A DNA stretch of 22,168 nucleotides from a bacterium. Lineage in GTDB: Bacteria; Patescibacteria; Dojkabacteria; JAKAPS01; JAJZLI01. The position numbers and the translations under genes were made by a program. The notes below the pieces were generated by a model that searched no databases, was not told the DNA's origin, and worked only from the letters and a program-made list of their open reading frames with translations. This document shows, in pieces, positions 1 through 6,564 of this stretch (position 1 is its first letter; every line of letters starts with the position of its first letter). The stretch is taken from assembly GCA_021846685.1 (NCBI GenBank), contig JAJZWL010000012.1, positions 1 to 22,168 of the forward strand. Reading direction: 5' to 3'.

Positions 1-2
1 AA

Positions 3-137
3 CTAGCGTTTAAAAGTAAATTGGACAGGTCATTTCTCTCTGAAGTAGAAAATGGTGTTAAAAATCCAAGCCTTAGAACTCTTTATAAATTATCTACAGC
101 GTTAGATATGGAATTGAAAGACTTGTTAGATTTATAA
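3..137 (+). CDS. XRE-family HTH regulator, C-terminal part (partial, 5' end outside window)
   Basis: An open frame enters from the window edge and ends at TAA 135-137, giving 44 residues. The visible part reads SFLSEVENGVKNPSLRTL followed by YKLSTALDMELKDLL. This is the recognition-helix and following-helix pattern of the HTH_3/XRE family (S-x-x-S-x-x-E-x-G-x-x-x-P-s-l-x-t-L). Such proteins bind operator DNA as dimers and often repress genes of the element that carries them. The protein would end soon after the HTH, so it is probably a small single-domain regulator. Its position in an integrated element fits a repressor or maintenance regulator, but the target is not known. Two operator-like palindromes lie downstream (185-199 and 1867-1905). 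Confidence 0.8.
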   Translation, partial: LAFKSKLDRSFLSEVENGVKNPSLRTLYKLSTALDMELKDLLDL

Positions 138-184
138 TCTAATCATTGAATGCATAAATTGCTATATTTACATGTTATAATTCA

Positions 185-199
185 GTTATAAGATATAAC
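185..199. promoter_or_regulatory. Operator-like palindrome downstream of the XRE gene
   Basis: GTTATA-AGA-TATAAC is a perfect 6-bp inverted repeat around a 3-bp centre, 15-29 bp before the next start codon. A related half-site (GTTATAATT) lies just upstream at 175-183. Its size and place fit a binding site for a small HTH dimer, possibly the adjacent XRE protein. In such A+T-rich DNA a short palindrome may also arise by chance. Confidence 0.3.
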
Positions 200-213
200 T
201 TAGTTCTATTATA

Positions 214-690
214 ATGAATACATCTATATATATCATTGTGCCACTAGCTTCTATAATCCTTAGTGCTATAACTTCATATATAGTAAGTGCTATAAAATTA
301 AAAAAAACAAACTCCTATAATATAAAAAGCAAAATCTACCAAAGTTATATTCACACTATTATTTCATTTTATAATAATCCAAACTCTATAAAACAGATAA
401 ATAAAATTATGGATAAAACAAATGAAATAAAAAGTCCACTTTTATTATATGCTCCAGATAGTGTGATAGTAGCTTATTGTGAAATAGATAATAAAAAAGA
501 CAATATCGAGGAATATTTAAATTCAATTGCAAATTTAATATATGAAATGAGAATAGATATAGGAATTATTAAAAATCCTAAAAAACTTGATCGGGATTAT
601 ATATTAAAGATGACATTTAATCATGATTTTATAGAAAAAATAAAGGAAATAAATAAAGAAAAAAATATGACAAACACTTTATCAAAGTAA
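214..690 (+). CDS. Small N-terminally anchored membrane protein of unknown function
   Basis: 158 residues. Residues about 5-27 form one hydrophobic segment (IYIIVPLASIILSAITSYIV), followed by KLKKTN. The positive charge after the segment suggests that the rest lies in the cytoplasm. The remainder is a Lys/Asn/Ile-rich, mostly helical domain without a motif I recognise. No Shine-Dalgarno is seen before the ATG; the ATG overlaps a TATAAT string, which by its position cannot serve as the -10 box for this start. The gene lies between the XRE regulator and the zinc-finger gene and is convergent with the latter. It belongs to the accessory part of the integrated element. Confidence 0.6.
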   Translation: MNTSIYIIVPLASIILSAITSYIVSAIKLKKTNSYNIKSKIYQSYIHTIISFYNNPNSIKQINKIMDKTNEIKSPLLLYAPDSVIVAYCEIDNKKDNIEEYLNSIANLIYEMRIDIGIIKNPKKLDRDYILKMTFNHDFIEKIKEINKEKNMTNTLSK

Positions 691-768
691 TTGAGACAAA
701 TCTGGTTTAAAAACTTTATAAGTATATTCTAATCTATTTTATAATATCAATATACAGGAATCTTATCT

Positions 769-793
769 AAAAAAGTATTAGCAATGACTAATA
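769..793 (-). terminator. Probable intrinsic terminator of the zinc-finger gene
   Basis: On the minus strand TATTAG, a 6-nt loop and CTAATA form a 6-bp stem, followed after one C by six T residues. It lies 34 nt past the stop codon of the minus-strand zinc-finger gene. The stem is A/T-rich and therefore weak. Confidence 0.4.
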
Positions 794-826
794 ATCTTAG
801 AAGGGTGTTTTTTAGAATTATCTTGA

Positions 827-1861
827 TTATTTTTCATTGCTGGTATTCTTTTTTTCTTTCATCCTCTTCTTTTGCATAATCTTCTTTTGTTTTTCTCTAT
901 ATTTTACTCTATTAGAATCTCTATATGCATTTTGATACAACCATGGGCTTGCTTTACATATAGAACAGTATTTTTGGGTTGAGACGCGAGGTATAAACAT
1001 TTTAAGACAATTTTTATTTTTACAAATTTCATAATTAGTTTTATTCAAAAAATCAATTGATATCTCTCTATAACATAAATCTAATAATGTATCACACTCA
1101 ATATAATTATATGGTTCATTTTTAATTTCCACTTCTTCAGTTTTAATCAACTTCTTATATTTTAATTCTTTACCTTCATGATAAAAAATATCATCTACAC
1201 TATCAGAAACATAATCATATACTTTAGGGTAAGTTATAAGGTTAGTTCTTTTCAAATGATATAAATACTTTTCATAAAGATCATTATTAATAAAACCCTT
1301 GTCTTTTCCCAATAATTCCTTTACTACATCAATAAAAGTAATCCATTCTTGTTTAAATGAATTAAAAAACTCTGAAACAATATCTGGAACAATAATAGAG
1401 TCTTTGGATTTATTATCAGAGATAAATTCTATAAATAAATCATTCGGAAAATTATTTTTTATTGGCTTATTAAGTGGTTCTGAATATTCTCTTACAAAAT
1501 TTATTATAATTTCCTTTTCTATTTGATTAACATCTTCAGTTTCATGATTAAGATTGAGATCTATAAATTTTTCATACAATTTATAATCATAGATATTTTT
1601 TTTATTTATACCCTTAGTATAATAATATTTTACGTCTTTATGATTTCTGTCTTTTCTAATTATATATTTTTCATCTTTAATAAAAAAATTGAGCTTGACC
1701 AATAAAACATTTTTCTTTTCGTCCATGTCTTTAAAGATATGGTGATTTTTAAATTTCCTTTTATTTTGCGAATACTCTTTCATAGAAATATATTGAATGT
1801 CATGACTTTTATATCCATAATTTAGATTGAAATCTCCTTTTAAATACAGTGTTTTATTCAT
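827..1861 (-). CDS. C4 zinc-finger protein of the integrated element, function unknown
   Basis: 344 residues. The N-terminal ~270 residues are charged and show no motif I recognise. Near the C-terminus is a clear zinc-binding pattern, C280-x4-C285-x13-C299-x2-C302 (ICKNKNCLKMFIPRV, then QKYCSICKAS), followed by a strongly basic tail rich in KYREKQKK and KKRMKEKK. The layout, with a large N-terminal domain and a C-terminal treble-clef-like finger plus basic tail, resembles CGNR/ABATE-type proteins, which are thought to bind nucleic acid. The finger itself is not a canonical CGNR motif, so this is only an analogy. The gene is divergent from the replication module (91 bp between start codons), with an inverted repeat in the gap, so both sides may share one regulator. 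A weak TTAGAA-17-TATATA promoter is possible just upstream. Confidence 0.6.
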   Translation of the reverse strand: MNKTLYLKGDFNLNYGYKSHDIQYISMKEYSQNKRKFKNHHIFKDMDEKKNVLLVKLNFFIKDEKYIIRKDRNHKDVKYYYTKGINKKNIYDYKLYEKFIDLNLNHETEDVNQIEKEIIINFVREYSEPLNKPIKNNFPNDLFIEFISDNKSKDSIIVPDIVSEFFNSFKQEWITFIDVVKELLGKDKGFINNDLYEKYLYHLKRTNLITYPKVYDYVSDSVDDIFYHEGKELKYKKLIKTEEVEIKNEPYNYIECDTLLDLCYREISIDFLNKTNYEICKNKNCLKMFIPRVSTQKYCSICKASPWLYQNAYRDSNRVKYREKQKKIMQKKRMKEKKNTSNEK

Positions 1862-1866
1862 TTATT

Positions 1867-1905
1867 TGTTAGAATATATAATTAGTCAAGTACTTTATTC
1901 TAACA
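1867..1905. promoter_or_regulatory. 10-bp perfect inverted repeat between divergent genes (operator-like)
   Basis: TGTTAGAATA (1867-1876) and TATTCTAACA (1896-1905) are exact reverse complements, 19 bp apart. The match extends to 12 of 13 per arm. The repeat lies immediately before the start of the minus-strand zinc-finger gene and in the upstream region of the plus-strand DUF5659 gene. A candidate minus-strand promoter (TTAGAA-17-TATATA) is embedded in it, so a bound protein could control both directions. No U-tract follows on either side, which argues against a terminator. Confidence 0.45.
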
Positions 1906-1952
1906 CATTATGTTATACATAAGCAAAGAAATAATTTACTAGAAAATTAACA

Positions 1953-2237
1953 ATGGATAAAACATACAAAACTACAGATTTTGATCTTGTCACGACACTA
2001 ACCTATTTTGGGAACTTGGTAAAAGGTATTGAAGTAAACCCCAAAGATAAAAGAGCAACATTTTATATTAAACAGGATGAGAATTTACAAAACACCATAG
2101 AAGCATATTTCAAAAAAGAAATTAGAGTAGAACCACAGGGGTATAGGCAAAGTTATCGATATGTAAAAAACCTTCTTAATGATTCAATACGAGATATTTA
2201 CAAAGAGGAAAAATATGAAGAAAGAACTGGTGATTGA
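1953..2237 (+). CDS. DUF5659-like small protein
   Basis: 94 residues. The pattern YKTTDFDLVTTLTYFG, then GIEVNPKDKRATFYIKQDENLQNTIEAYFK and a late VEPQGYRQSYRYVKNLL, matches my memory of DUF5659. This is a short family common in mobile elements of Patescibacteria, in which a T-S/T-D-F motif, a strand ending in D-x-R-x-x-F, and a segment leading into a C-terminal helix recur. The molecular function of that family is not known. It is the first gene of a plus-strand series in which each of the next two genes overlaps the previous one (next ATG at 2215, inside this gene). That points to one transcript and coupled translation. Confidence 0.65.
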   Translation: MDKTYKTTDFDLVTTLTYFGNLVKGIEVNPKDKRATFYIKQDENLQNTIEAYFKKEIRVEPQGYRQSYRYVKNLLNDSIRDIYKEEKYEERTGD

Positions 2238-2373
2238 GCTACAAGAAATAATAGGTAAGGAATACGGAAAGAAATTAACTTTTGATGAAAGTGCAGATTT
2301 AGGTGAAAAACTTCTTGATATATTTAAAATTATTAATAATGATTATGAAAAACAACAAATACATACACAATAA
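2215..2373 (+). CDS. 52-aa helical protein of the element's replication module
   Basis: The reading frame is open from further upstream, but the ATG at 2215 gives the natural N-terminus MKKELVIELQEIIGKEYGKK, followed by LTFDESADLGEKLLDIFKII. This is two amphipathic helices with a Y-G-x-x-L/V-T/S-x-x-E/D-A linker. I recall similar short proteins next to primase and recombinase genes in Patescibacterial elements, but no function. The gene overlaps the end of the DUF5659-like gene by 23 nt and the following CHC2 gene by 29 nt. The tight overlaps suggest translational coupling and support it as a real gene rather than a shadow. Confidence 0.6.
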   Translation: MKKELVIELQEIIGKEYGKKLTFDESADLGEKLLDIFKIINNDYEKQQIHTQ

Positions 2374-2941
2374 GATTAGTATATATGATATAGCAAAAGC
2401 ATATAAAAATGACCCTTATGTAATTAAAATATTAAAGGGAAATATCTTAGAATATAAAACTAGAATTAAATATTTAGATCAAAAGATTAAAGATATAAGT
2501 TTAGAATTAAAATCTATTTCAATATGCAAGGAAGAATATTATTTATACTTAACTTTCATATCTCTATCTAATCCAGAATTTCAAGACTTTGAGACATATA
2601 ATTATAGATTAGCACAAAATGTAAAAACTTTATTTTTAATAAAAAATAATAATTCAAAAATATCAAATTCATATATATCTAAGGATATAATTTTCAATGT
2701 ATTGGGAAAGGATATTGTATATATATGTAAACAGTTAGGAATAGAAGTATTCAAATCAGGTAAATATTATATTGCTTTGTGTCCATTTCATCAAGAAAAA
2801 ACACCTTCTTTTACAATATATAGAGACACTAATAGTTTTTATTGTTTTGGATGCAATGTAGGAGGAGATAATATAACTCTTCTTAAAAAAGTACAAGACC
2901 TTACATTTAAAGATGCAGTAGAATTACTATCAAAATTTTAA
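2345..2941 (+). CDS. CHC2 zinc-finger protein (DnaG-type primase N-terminal domain only)
   Basis: 198 residues from the ATG at 2345; the frame is open from 2303, but those codons add an unlikely hydrophobic head. The C-terminal ~80 residues are a CHC2 zinc finger: C146-x2-H149 in IALCPFHQEKTPSF, then C167-x2-C170 in FYCFGCNVGGDNITLL, and the closing helix of the family (FKDAVELLSKF). In DnaG this domain reads the template and helps start primer synthesis. Here the protein stops right after it. There is no TOPRIM catalytic domain and no helicase domain, so alone it cannot be a complete primase. The N-terminal ~120 residues are helical, without a known motif. The next gene, an ATPase starting 18 nt later, is the likely partner. 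Confidence 0.8.
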   Translation: MKNNKYIHNKISIYDIAKAYKNDPYVIKILKGNILEYKTRIKYLDQKIKDISLELKSISICKEEYYLYLTFISLSNPEFQDFETYNYRLAQNVKTLFLIKNNNSKISNSYISKDIIFNVLGKDIVYICKQLGIEVFKSGKYYIALCPFHQEKTPSFTIYRDTNSFYCFGCNVGGDNITLLKKVQDLTFKDAVELLSKF

Positions 2942-2959
2942 TTTAGAACTATTATAATT

Positions 2960-4327
2960 ATGGATAATAAACACAAAAACGTAACTTCTTATATTCAAAA
3001 ATTAGAAAATAATTTAAAAAGTAAAGGATATCCACTATATGATGAAATCCTAACTTCAAAAAAAGATTTTGATATTTCACAATTCAAGCCAATCAATTTT
3101 AATGATTTATCTAAAATTTTAGATATCACAATTAAAGAAGATAAAAATAATAAAATAATAGTATTCTTATGTGCTTTATCAATATATACTGATAATTCTC
3201 AATACAATATAATCTTTAATGCCCCATCATCAACTGGGAAATCTTTTATACCAATAGAAATAGCCAAATTATTTCCAGAAGAAGATATCATGGAAATTGG
3301 ATACTGTTCTCCTACCTCATTTTTTCATGATTTTGGAGAATGGGATGATATTAAAAAGATATCTACAATAAATTTATCAGGAAAACTTATTATATTTTTA
3401 GATCAACCTCATAATACACTTCTTGAAAGATTGAGACCTATTTTATCTCATGACAAGAAAGAGATTAATATAAAGATTACGGATAAATCAGATAAGAAAG
3501 GACTTAGAACTAAAAATATCATGATCATAGGATTTCCTGCAGTAATATTTTGTACAGCAGGACTAAATGTAGATGAGCAAGAGAGTACAAGAATGTTTCT
3601 TTTATCTCCAGAAATAACCCAAGATAAACTTCAACAAACTATACATAACAGAATACTGAAAGAAACAGATTACATTTTATATACTGAAAATTTAGGAAAA
3701 AATAAAGACAGAGAGATATTGAAAAAAAGAGTTTGTACTATAAAGAATGAAGGTATTAAAGATATAAAAATAGTAAATTCTGAATATGTAGAATCTTTAT
3801 TCCTTTCTGACAAAGCAATTCTCAAACCTAGACACCAAAGAGATATAAATAGATTTTTAGCTCTAATCAAAATGAGTGCTTTATTAAATGTATGGTACAG
3901 AGAAAGACAAGGAGATATTATTGTTGCAACAAAAGAAGATATTGATAATGCATATGAAATATGGAAGGATTTATCGAAAACTCAAGAATATAATATTCCA
4001 CCATATGTATATAACTTCTTTGAAGAAGTCATAAGACCTCTCTATTTAGAGAAAAATGAATCAACTGATGAATATATAGGATTATCAAAACAAGAAATTC
4101 TAAAACATGCAAGAAAATTAGGCAAAAATATAGGAGATTGGAAATTCAGAACACAGATTATGCCTGCACTTGATACTGCTGGTCTAGTGATAGAAGAAGA
4201 AGACCACAATGATAAAAGGAAAAAACTTTACTATCCTCAAATATATAGTGAGCATAGGGTGGGGGTAAATAATAAATCTGATGAAAATGTATCAGAATTA
4301 GAGAAAAATATAAAGGAATTTTTTTGA
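2960..4327 (+). CDS. P-loop ATPase, probable replicative helicase-like protein
   Basis: 455 residues. A Walker A motif (NAPSSTGKSF, about residues 87-96) is followed by a Walker B-like strand (GKLIIFLDQP, about 141-150). Next come a conserved-looking RPILSHDKKEI stretch and a possible sensor region (PAVIFCTAGL). The order fits a RecA/AAA-type motor like those encoded beside primases in phages, plasmids and satellite elements; I cannot assign it to one subfamily. The C-terminal ~90 residues (YIGLSKQEILKHARKL, then a basic/acidic segment before LYYPQI) look like a winged-helix domain for DNA or partner binding. It lies between the CHC2 gene and the recombinase, all on the plus strand. Inferred role: origin melting or unwinding for the element. 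Confidence 0.65.
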   Translation: MDNKHKNVTSYIQKLENNLKSKGYPLYDEILTSKKDFDISQFKPINFNDLSKILDITIKEDKNNKIIVFLCALSIYTDNSQYNIIFNAPSSTGKSFIPIEIAKLFPEEDIMEIGYCSPTSFFHDFGEWDDIKKISTINLSGKLIIFLDQPHNTLLERLRPILSHDKKEINIKITDKSDKKGLRTKNIMIIGFPAVIFCTAGLNVDEQESTRMFLLSPEITQDKLQQTIHNRILKETDYILYTENLGKNKDREILKKRVCTIKNEGIKDIKIVNSEYVESLFLSDKAILKPRHQRDINRFLALIKMSALLNVWYRERQGDIIVATKEDIDNAYEIWKDLSKTQEYNIPPYVYNFFEEVIRPLYLEKNESTDEYIGLSKQEILKHARKLGKNIGDWKFRTQIMPALDTAGLVIEEEDHNDKRKKLYYPQIYSEHRVGVNNKSDENVSELEKNIKEFF

Positions 4328-4364
4328 TATAGATAAATAACTTAGTTTGAAATACAATATAGAT

Positions 4365-6008
4365 ATGGAAAATCTAAATAAAGAATTGCAATGTGTTTTA
4401 TTATGTAGAGTAAGTAGTAGAGATCAAGAAAATACAGGTTATTCACTTCCAGCTCAAGAAAAACTATTAAAAGAATATGCAAGTAAAAAATGTTTCAGCA
4501 TAAAAAAAGTATTTTCAAATGCAGAATCTGCTAGTGAGAAAAAACAAAGAGATACATTTGATGAAATGTTTCAATATGTTAGAGAAAAAAATATTAATAT
4601 CATAATCTGTGAAAAATCAGATAGACTAACAAGGGGATTTAAAAGTATGGTCATAGTAGATGAATGGATACATGAAAATAATGAAAGAGAAGTACATATG
4701 GTAAAGGATTCTTTAATCTTGAGTAAAAATGCAAGATCTCAAGAAAAGCTTAATTGGGGAATTAGAGTAGTATTAGCTAAAAACTATATAGATAATCTTT
4801 CTGAAGAAGTAAAAAAGGGGCAAATGGAAAAGATTAGTCAAGGATGGCTACCTAAAGAAGCTCCTCTAGGATATAAAACTATAGATGATAATGGTCATAA
4901 GATTCAAGTTATAGACGAAGGAAAAGCTATTTTTATAAGAAAAACTTTTGAATTATACTCAACAGGGTTATATTCTTTAGAATTACTTACAGAAAAGATG
5001 TATACACTGGGTTTAAGAAATAAAAAAGGAAATAAAGTTGTAAAAAGTAAGATACACGATTTATTGAGAAAACCTTATTATTATGGAAAAATTAAATGGA
5101 ACGAAAAAATATATAATGGATCTCAAGAACCATTAATTTCCAAGTCTCTTTTTGATAAGGTAAATTCTTTACTAGCTTCTAAAAACACACCTAAATATGG
5201 CACCCATAGTTACCTATTCAAAGGATTAATAAGATGTAATGAATGTAATGGAACTATAACTTGGGAAACACATAAAGGTATTGTTTATGGTCATTGTAAC
5301 CACTATAGACAATGTTCTCAAAAAACTTGGTATAAAGATTACGATGTGGATAATGAAATATTAAGTAATCTCAAAAATTTCACTCTCATTTCAAAACCTA
5401 TTCAAGATTGGATAAAAAAAGCTCTACAAGAAAGCCATAAGGATGAAATGGAATTTTATAATAATGGGATAAAGCAACTTAATATAAGATTACAACAAAT
5501 AAATTCGAGGTTAGATATCTTATATGAAGATAGATTAGATAGTAGAGTTAGTCTGGATATGTATGATAGAAAATTTAAAGAATACAATGATGAAAGAGAA
5601 TCAATATTAGAAATATTAAAAAAATATAATGAATCCAACAAGGAATACTATGAAGATGGTATAAAAATTTATGACATATCACAACAATGTCAGAAATTTT
5701 ATAAGGAGAGTAAAGATATAGATAAGAAAAGAGAACTAATCAACCTCATATTTGATGATTTACGAATCGATAATAATAAGTTTTATTATAGTTATGCTCC
5801 TATCTTTCAATCTATATATAATGCTATTGATGAAACAAACAAGAATATTACTCCAATAGCAAAGTTTATAAAAGACAAAAATCATAATTTCGAACAAGCT
5901 AAAAATGTTGTCAGTAAAGCAAAAGATGGTGTTTATTCACAAGCAAATACTGCTTGGCTGGGATGCAGGGATTCGAACCCCAAACTTCAGGACCAAAACC
6001 TGGCGTGA
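4365..6008 (+). CDS. Large serine recombinase (integrase/excisionase of the element)
   Basis: 547 residues from the ATG at 4365; a TTG at 4347 could add six residues. The resolvase-type catalytic domain begins LLCRVSSRDQENTGYSLPAQ, with catalytic Ser17 in RVSS and the arginine motif EKSDRLTRGF near residue 90. A Recombinase domain (KKGQMEKISQGWLPKEAPLGYK, later HDLLRKPYYYGKIKW) and a zinc-ribbon (LIRCNECNG, later YGHCNHYRQC) follow, then a long coiled coil. This is the full plan of large serine recombinases, which join attP and attB by concerted double-strand exchange. The last 17 codons (WLGCRDSNPKLQDQNLA) lie antisense inside tRNA-Gln, so the native C-terminus depends on the integration site. 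The opposing tRNA operon reads into this gene. Confidence 0.92.
   Translation: MENLNKELQCVLLCRVSSRDQENTGYSLPAQEKLLKEYASKKCFSIKKVFSNAESASEKKQRDTFDEMFQYVREKNINIIICEKSDRLTRGFKSMVIVDEWIHENNEREVHMVKDSLILSKNARSQEKLNWGIRVVLAKNYIDNLSEEVKKGQMEKISQGWLPKEAPLGYKTIDDNGHKIQVIDEGKAIFIRKTFELYSTGLYSLELLTEKMYTLGLRNKKGNKVVKSKIHDLLRKPYYYGKIKWNEKIYNGSQEPLISKSLFDKVNSLLASKNTPKYGTHSYLFKGLIRCNECNGTITWETHKGIVYGHCNHYRQCSQKTWYKDYDVDNEILSNLKNFTLISKPIQDWIKKALQESHKDEMEFYNNGIKQLNIRLQQINSRLDILYEDRLDSRVSLDMYDRKFKEYNDERESILEILKKYNESNKEYYEDGIKIYDISQQCQKFYKESKDIDKKRELINLIFDDLRIDNNKFYYSYAPIFQSIYNAIDETNKNITPIAKFIKDKNHNFEQAKNVVSKAKDGVYSQANTAWLGCRDSNPKLQDQNLA
5955..6008. other. Right attachment site of the element, within the tRNA-Gln 3' half
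   Basis: The recombinase coding sequence and the tRNA-Gln gene overlap here in opposite directions. An integrase gene running directly into a tRNA 3' half is the usual sign of an element junction, where element DNA restores the tRNA end. I saw no second copy of the tRNA-Gln 3' segment between 1 and about 2000, so the other attachment site should lie to the left of the window. The exact crossover bases cannot be fixed from one side only. Confidence 0.55.
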
Positions 6009-6028
6009 TGCCATTTCACCACATCCCA
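5955..6028 (-). tRNA. tRNA-Gln (TTG)
   Basis: Acceptor TGGGATG pairs with CATCCCA, discriminator G, and CCA is encoded. The anticodon loop TTTTGGT gives TTG at positions 34-36. The D-loop has GG and the T-loop is the regular TTCGAAT. The top pair of the anticodon stem (27-43) is C-A, the others pair. It is the last tRNA of the cluster on the minus strand. Its 3' 54 nt overlap the end of the serine recombinase gene, so its 3' end, perhaps including the encoded CCA, may have been supplied by the element. Confidence 0.93.
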
Positions 6029-6037
6029 AAATATAAA

Positions 6038-6113
6038 TGGAGCGGAAAACGGGATTCAAACCCGCGACCTTATCCTTGGCAAGGATATGCTCTATCAGCT
6101 GAGCTACTTCCGC
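6038..6113 (-). tRNA. tRNA-Gly (GCC) with an unusual A19/T56 pair
   Basis: Acceptor GCGGAAG pairs with TTTCCGC (one G-T), discriminator T, and CCA is encoded. The anticodon arm has loop GCC at 34-36. The D-loop reads AGCTGATA where the neighbours have AGCTGGTA, so G19 is A. The T-loop reads TTTGAAT instead of TTCGAAT, so C56 is T. Positions 19 and 56 form the outer tertiary pair at the tRNA elbow, and the two changes together keep Watson-Crick pairing (A-U for G-C). Everything else looks like a working tRNA. Confidence 0.93.
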
Positions 6114-6135
6114 GTAAAACTACGATATATTAAAT

Positions 6136-6208
6136 TGCCACAAGTGGGACTCGAACCCACGACACAAGGCTCTTCAAGCCTCTGCTCTACCAGCTGAGCT
6201 ACCGTGGC
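6136..6208 (-). tRNA. tRNA-Phe (GAA)
   Basis: Acceptor GCCACGG pairs with TTGTGGC (two G-T), discriminator A. Anticodon stem GAGGC/GCCTT closes loop TTGAAGA, giving GAA. D-loop and T-loop are standard. CCA is not encoded, so it needs the CCA-adding enzyme. Confidence 0.94.
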
Positions 6209-6225
6209 AGATTAAGTAAACAAAA

Positions 6226-6298
6226 TGGGCAGTACAGGGATCGGACCTGTGACATCTACGGTGTAAACGTAGCGCTCTACCAGCTGAGCTAACTGCCC
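6226..6298 (-). tRNA. tRNA-Val (TAC), with C at position 55
   Basis: Acceptor GGGCAGT pairs perfectly with ACTGCCC, discriminator A, CCA not encoded. Anticodon stem CTACG/CGTAG closes loop TTTACAC, giving TAC. The D-loop has the normal GG. The T-loop is TCCGATC, so the nearly universal T55 (pseudouridine 55, partner of G18) is C. Confidence 0.93.
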
Positions 6299-6335
6299 TT
6301 AAATCATTAATAATTTATAAAAGTGCGTTTTAAAA

Positions 6336-6421
6336 TGGGCAGAAGAGGACTCGAACCTCCACACCAATTAATTAGGCACAACCACCTCAAGGCTGCGTGT
6401 CTACCATTCCACCACCTGCCC
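6336..6421 (-). tRNA. tRNA-Leu (GAG)
   Basis: A class II tRNA with a long variable arm. Acceptor GGGCAGG pairs with TCTGCCC (one G-T), discriminator A, CCA not encoded. The anticodon loop TTGAGGT gives GAG, and the T-loop is standard. Confidence 0.93.
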
Positions 6422-6481
6422 ACACACATCATGCTTTAGACATTACCTCACATTATATTGGGTTATAGGCGTTTTTGCAAA

Positions 6482-6564
6482 TGCTAGAGAGAGGATTCGA
6501 ACCTCCACATCTTAAAAGATACAACGTTCTGAACGTTGCGTGTCTACCATTTCACCACTCTAGC
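6482..6564 (-). tRNA. tRNA-Leu (CAG)
   Basis: A class II tRNA with acceptor GCTAGAG/CTCTAGC, discriminator A, no encoded CCA, anticodon stem CAACG/CGTTG and loop TTCAGAA giving CAG. Its first five bases are shared with the end of the upstream solute-binding-protein gene, whose TAG stop is formed by tRNA bases. The mRNA must therefore be cut inside its own stop region when the tRNA 5' end is made. Confidence 0.93.

Noticed and set aside
1..2000. Search for the left attachment site (second tRNA-Gln 3' end)
   Set aside because: No matching segment seen; the left end is probably outside the window.
2953..2958. TATAAT just before the ATPase start
   Set aside because: Initiation would fall after the ATG and no -35 is visible; the surrounding DNA is too A+T-rich for the string to mean much.
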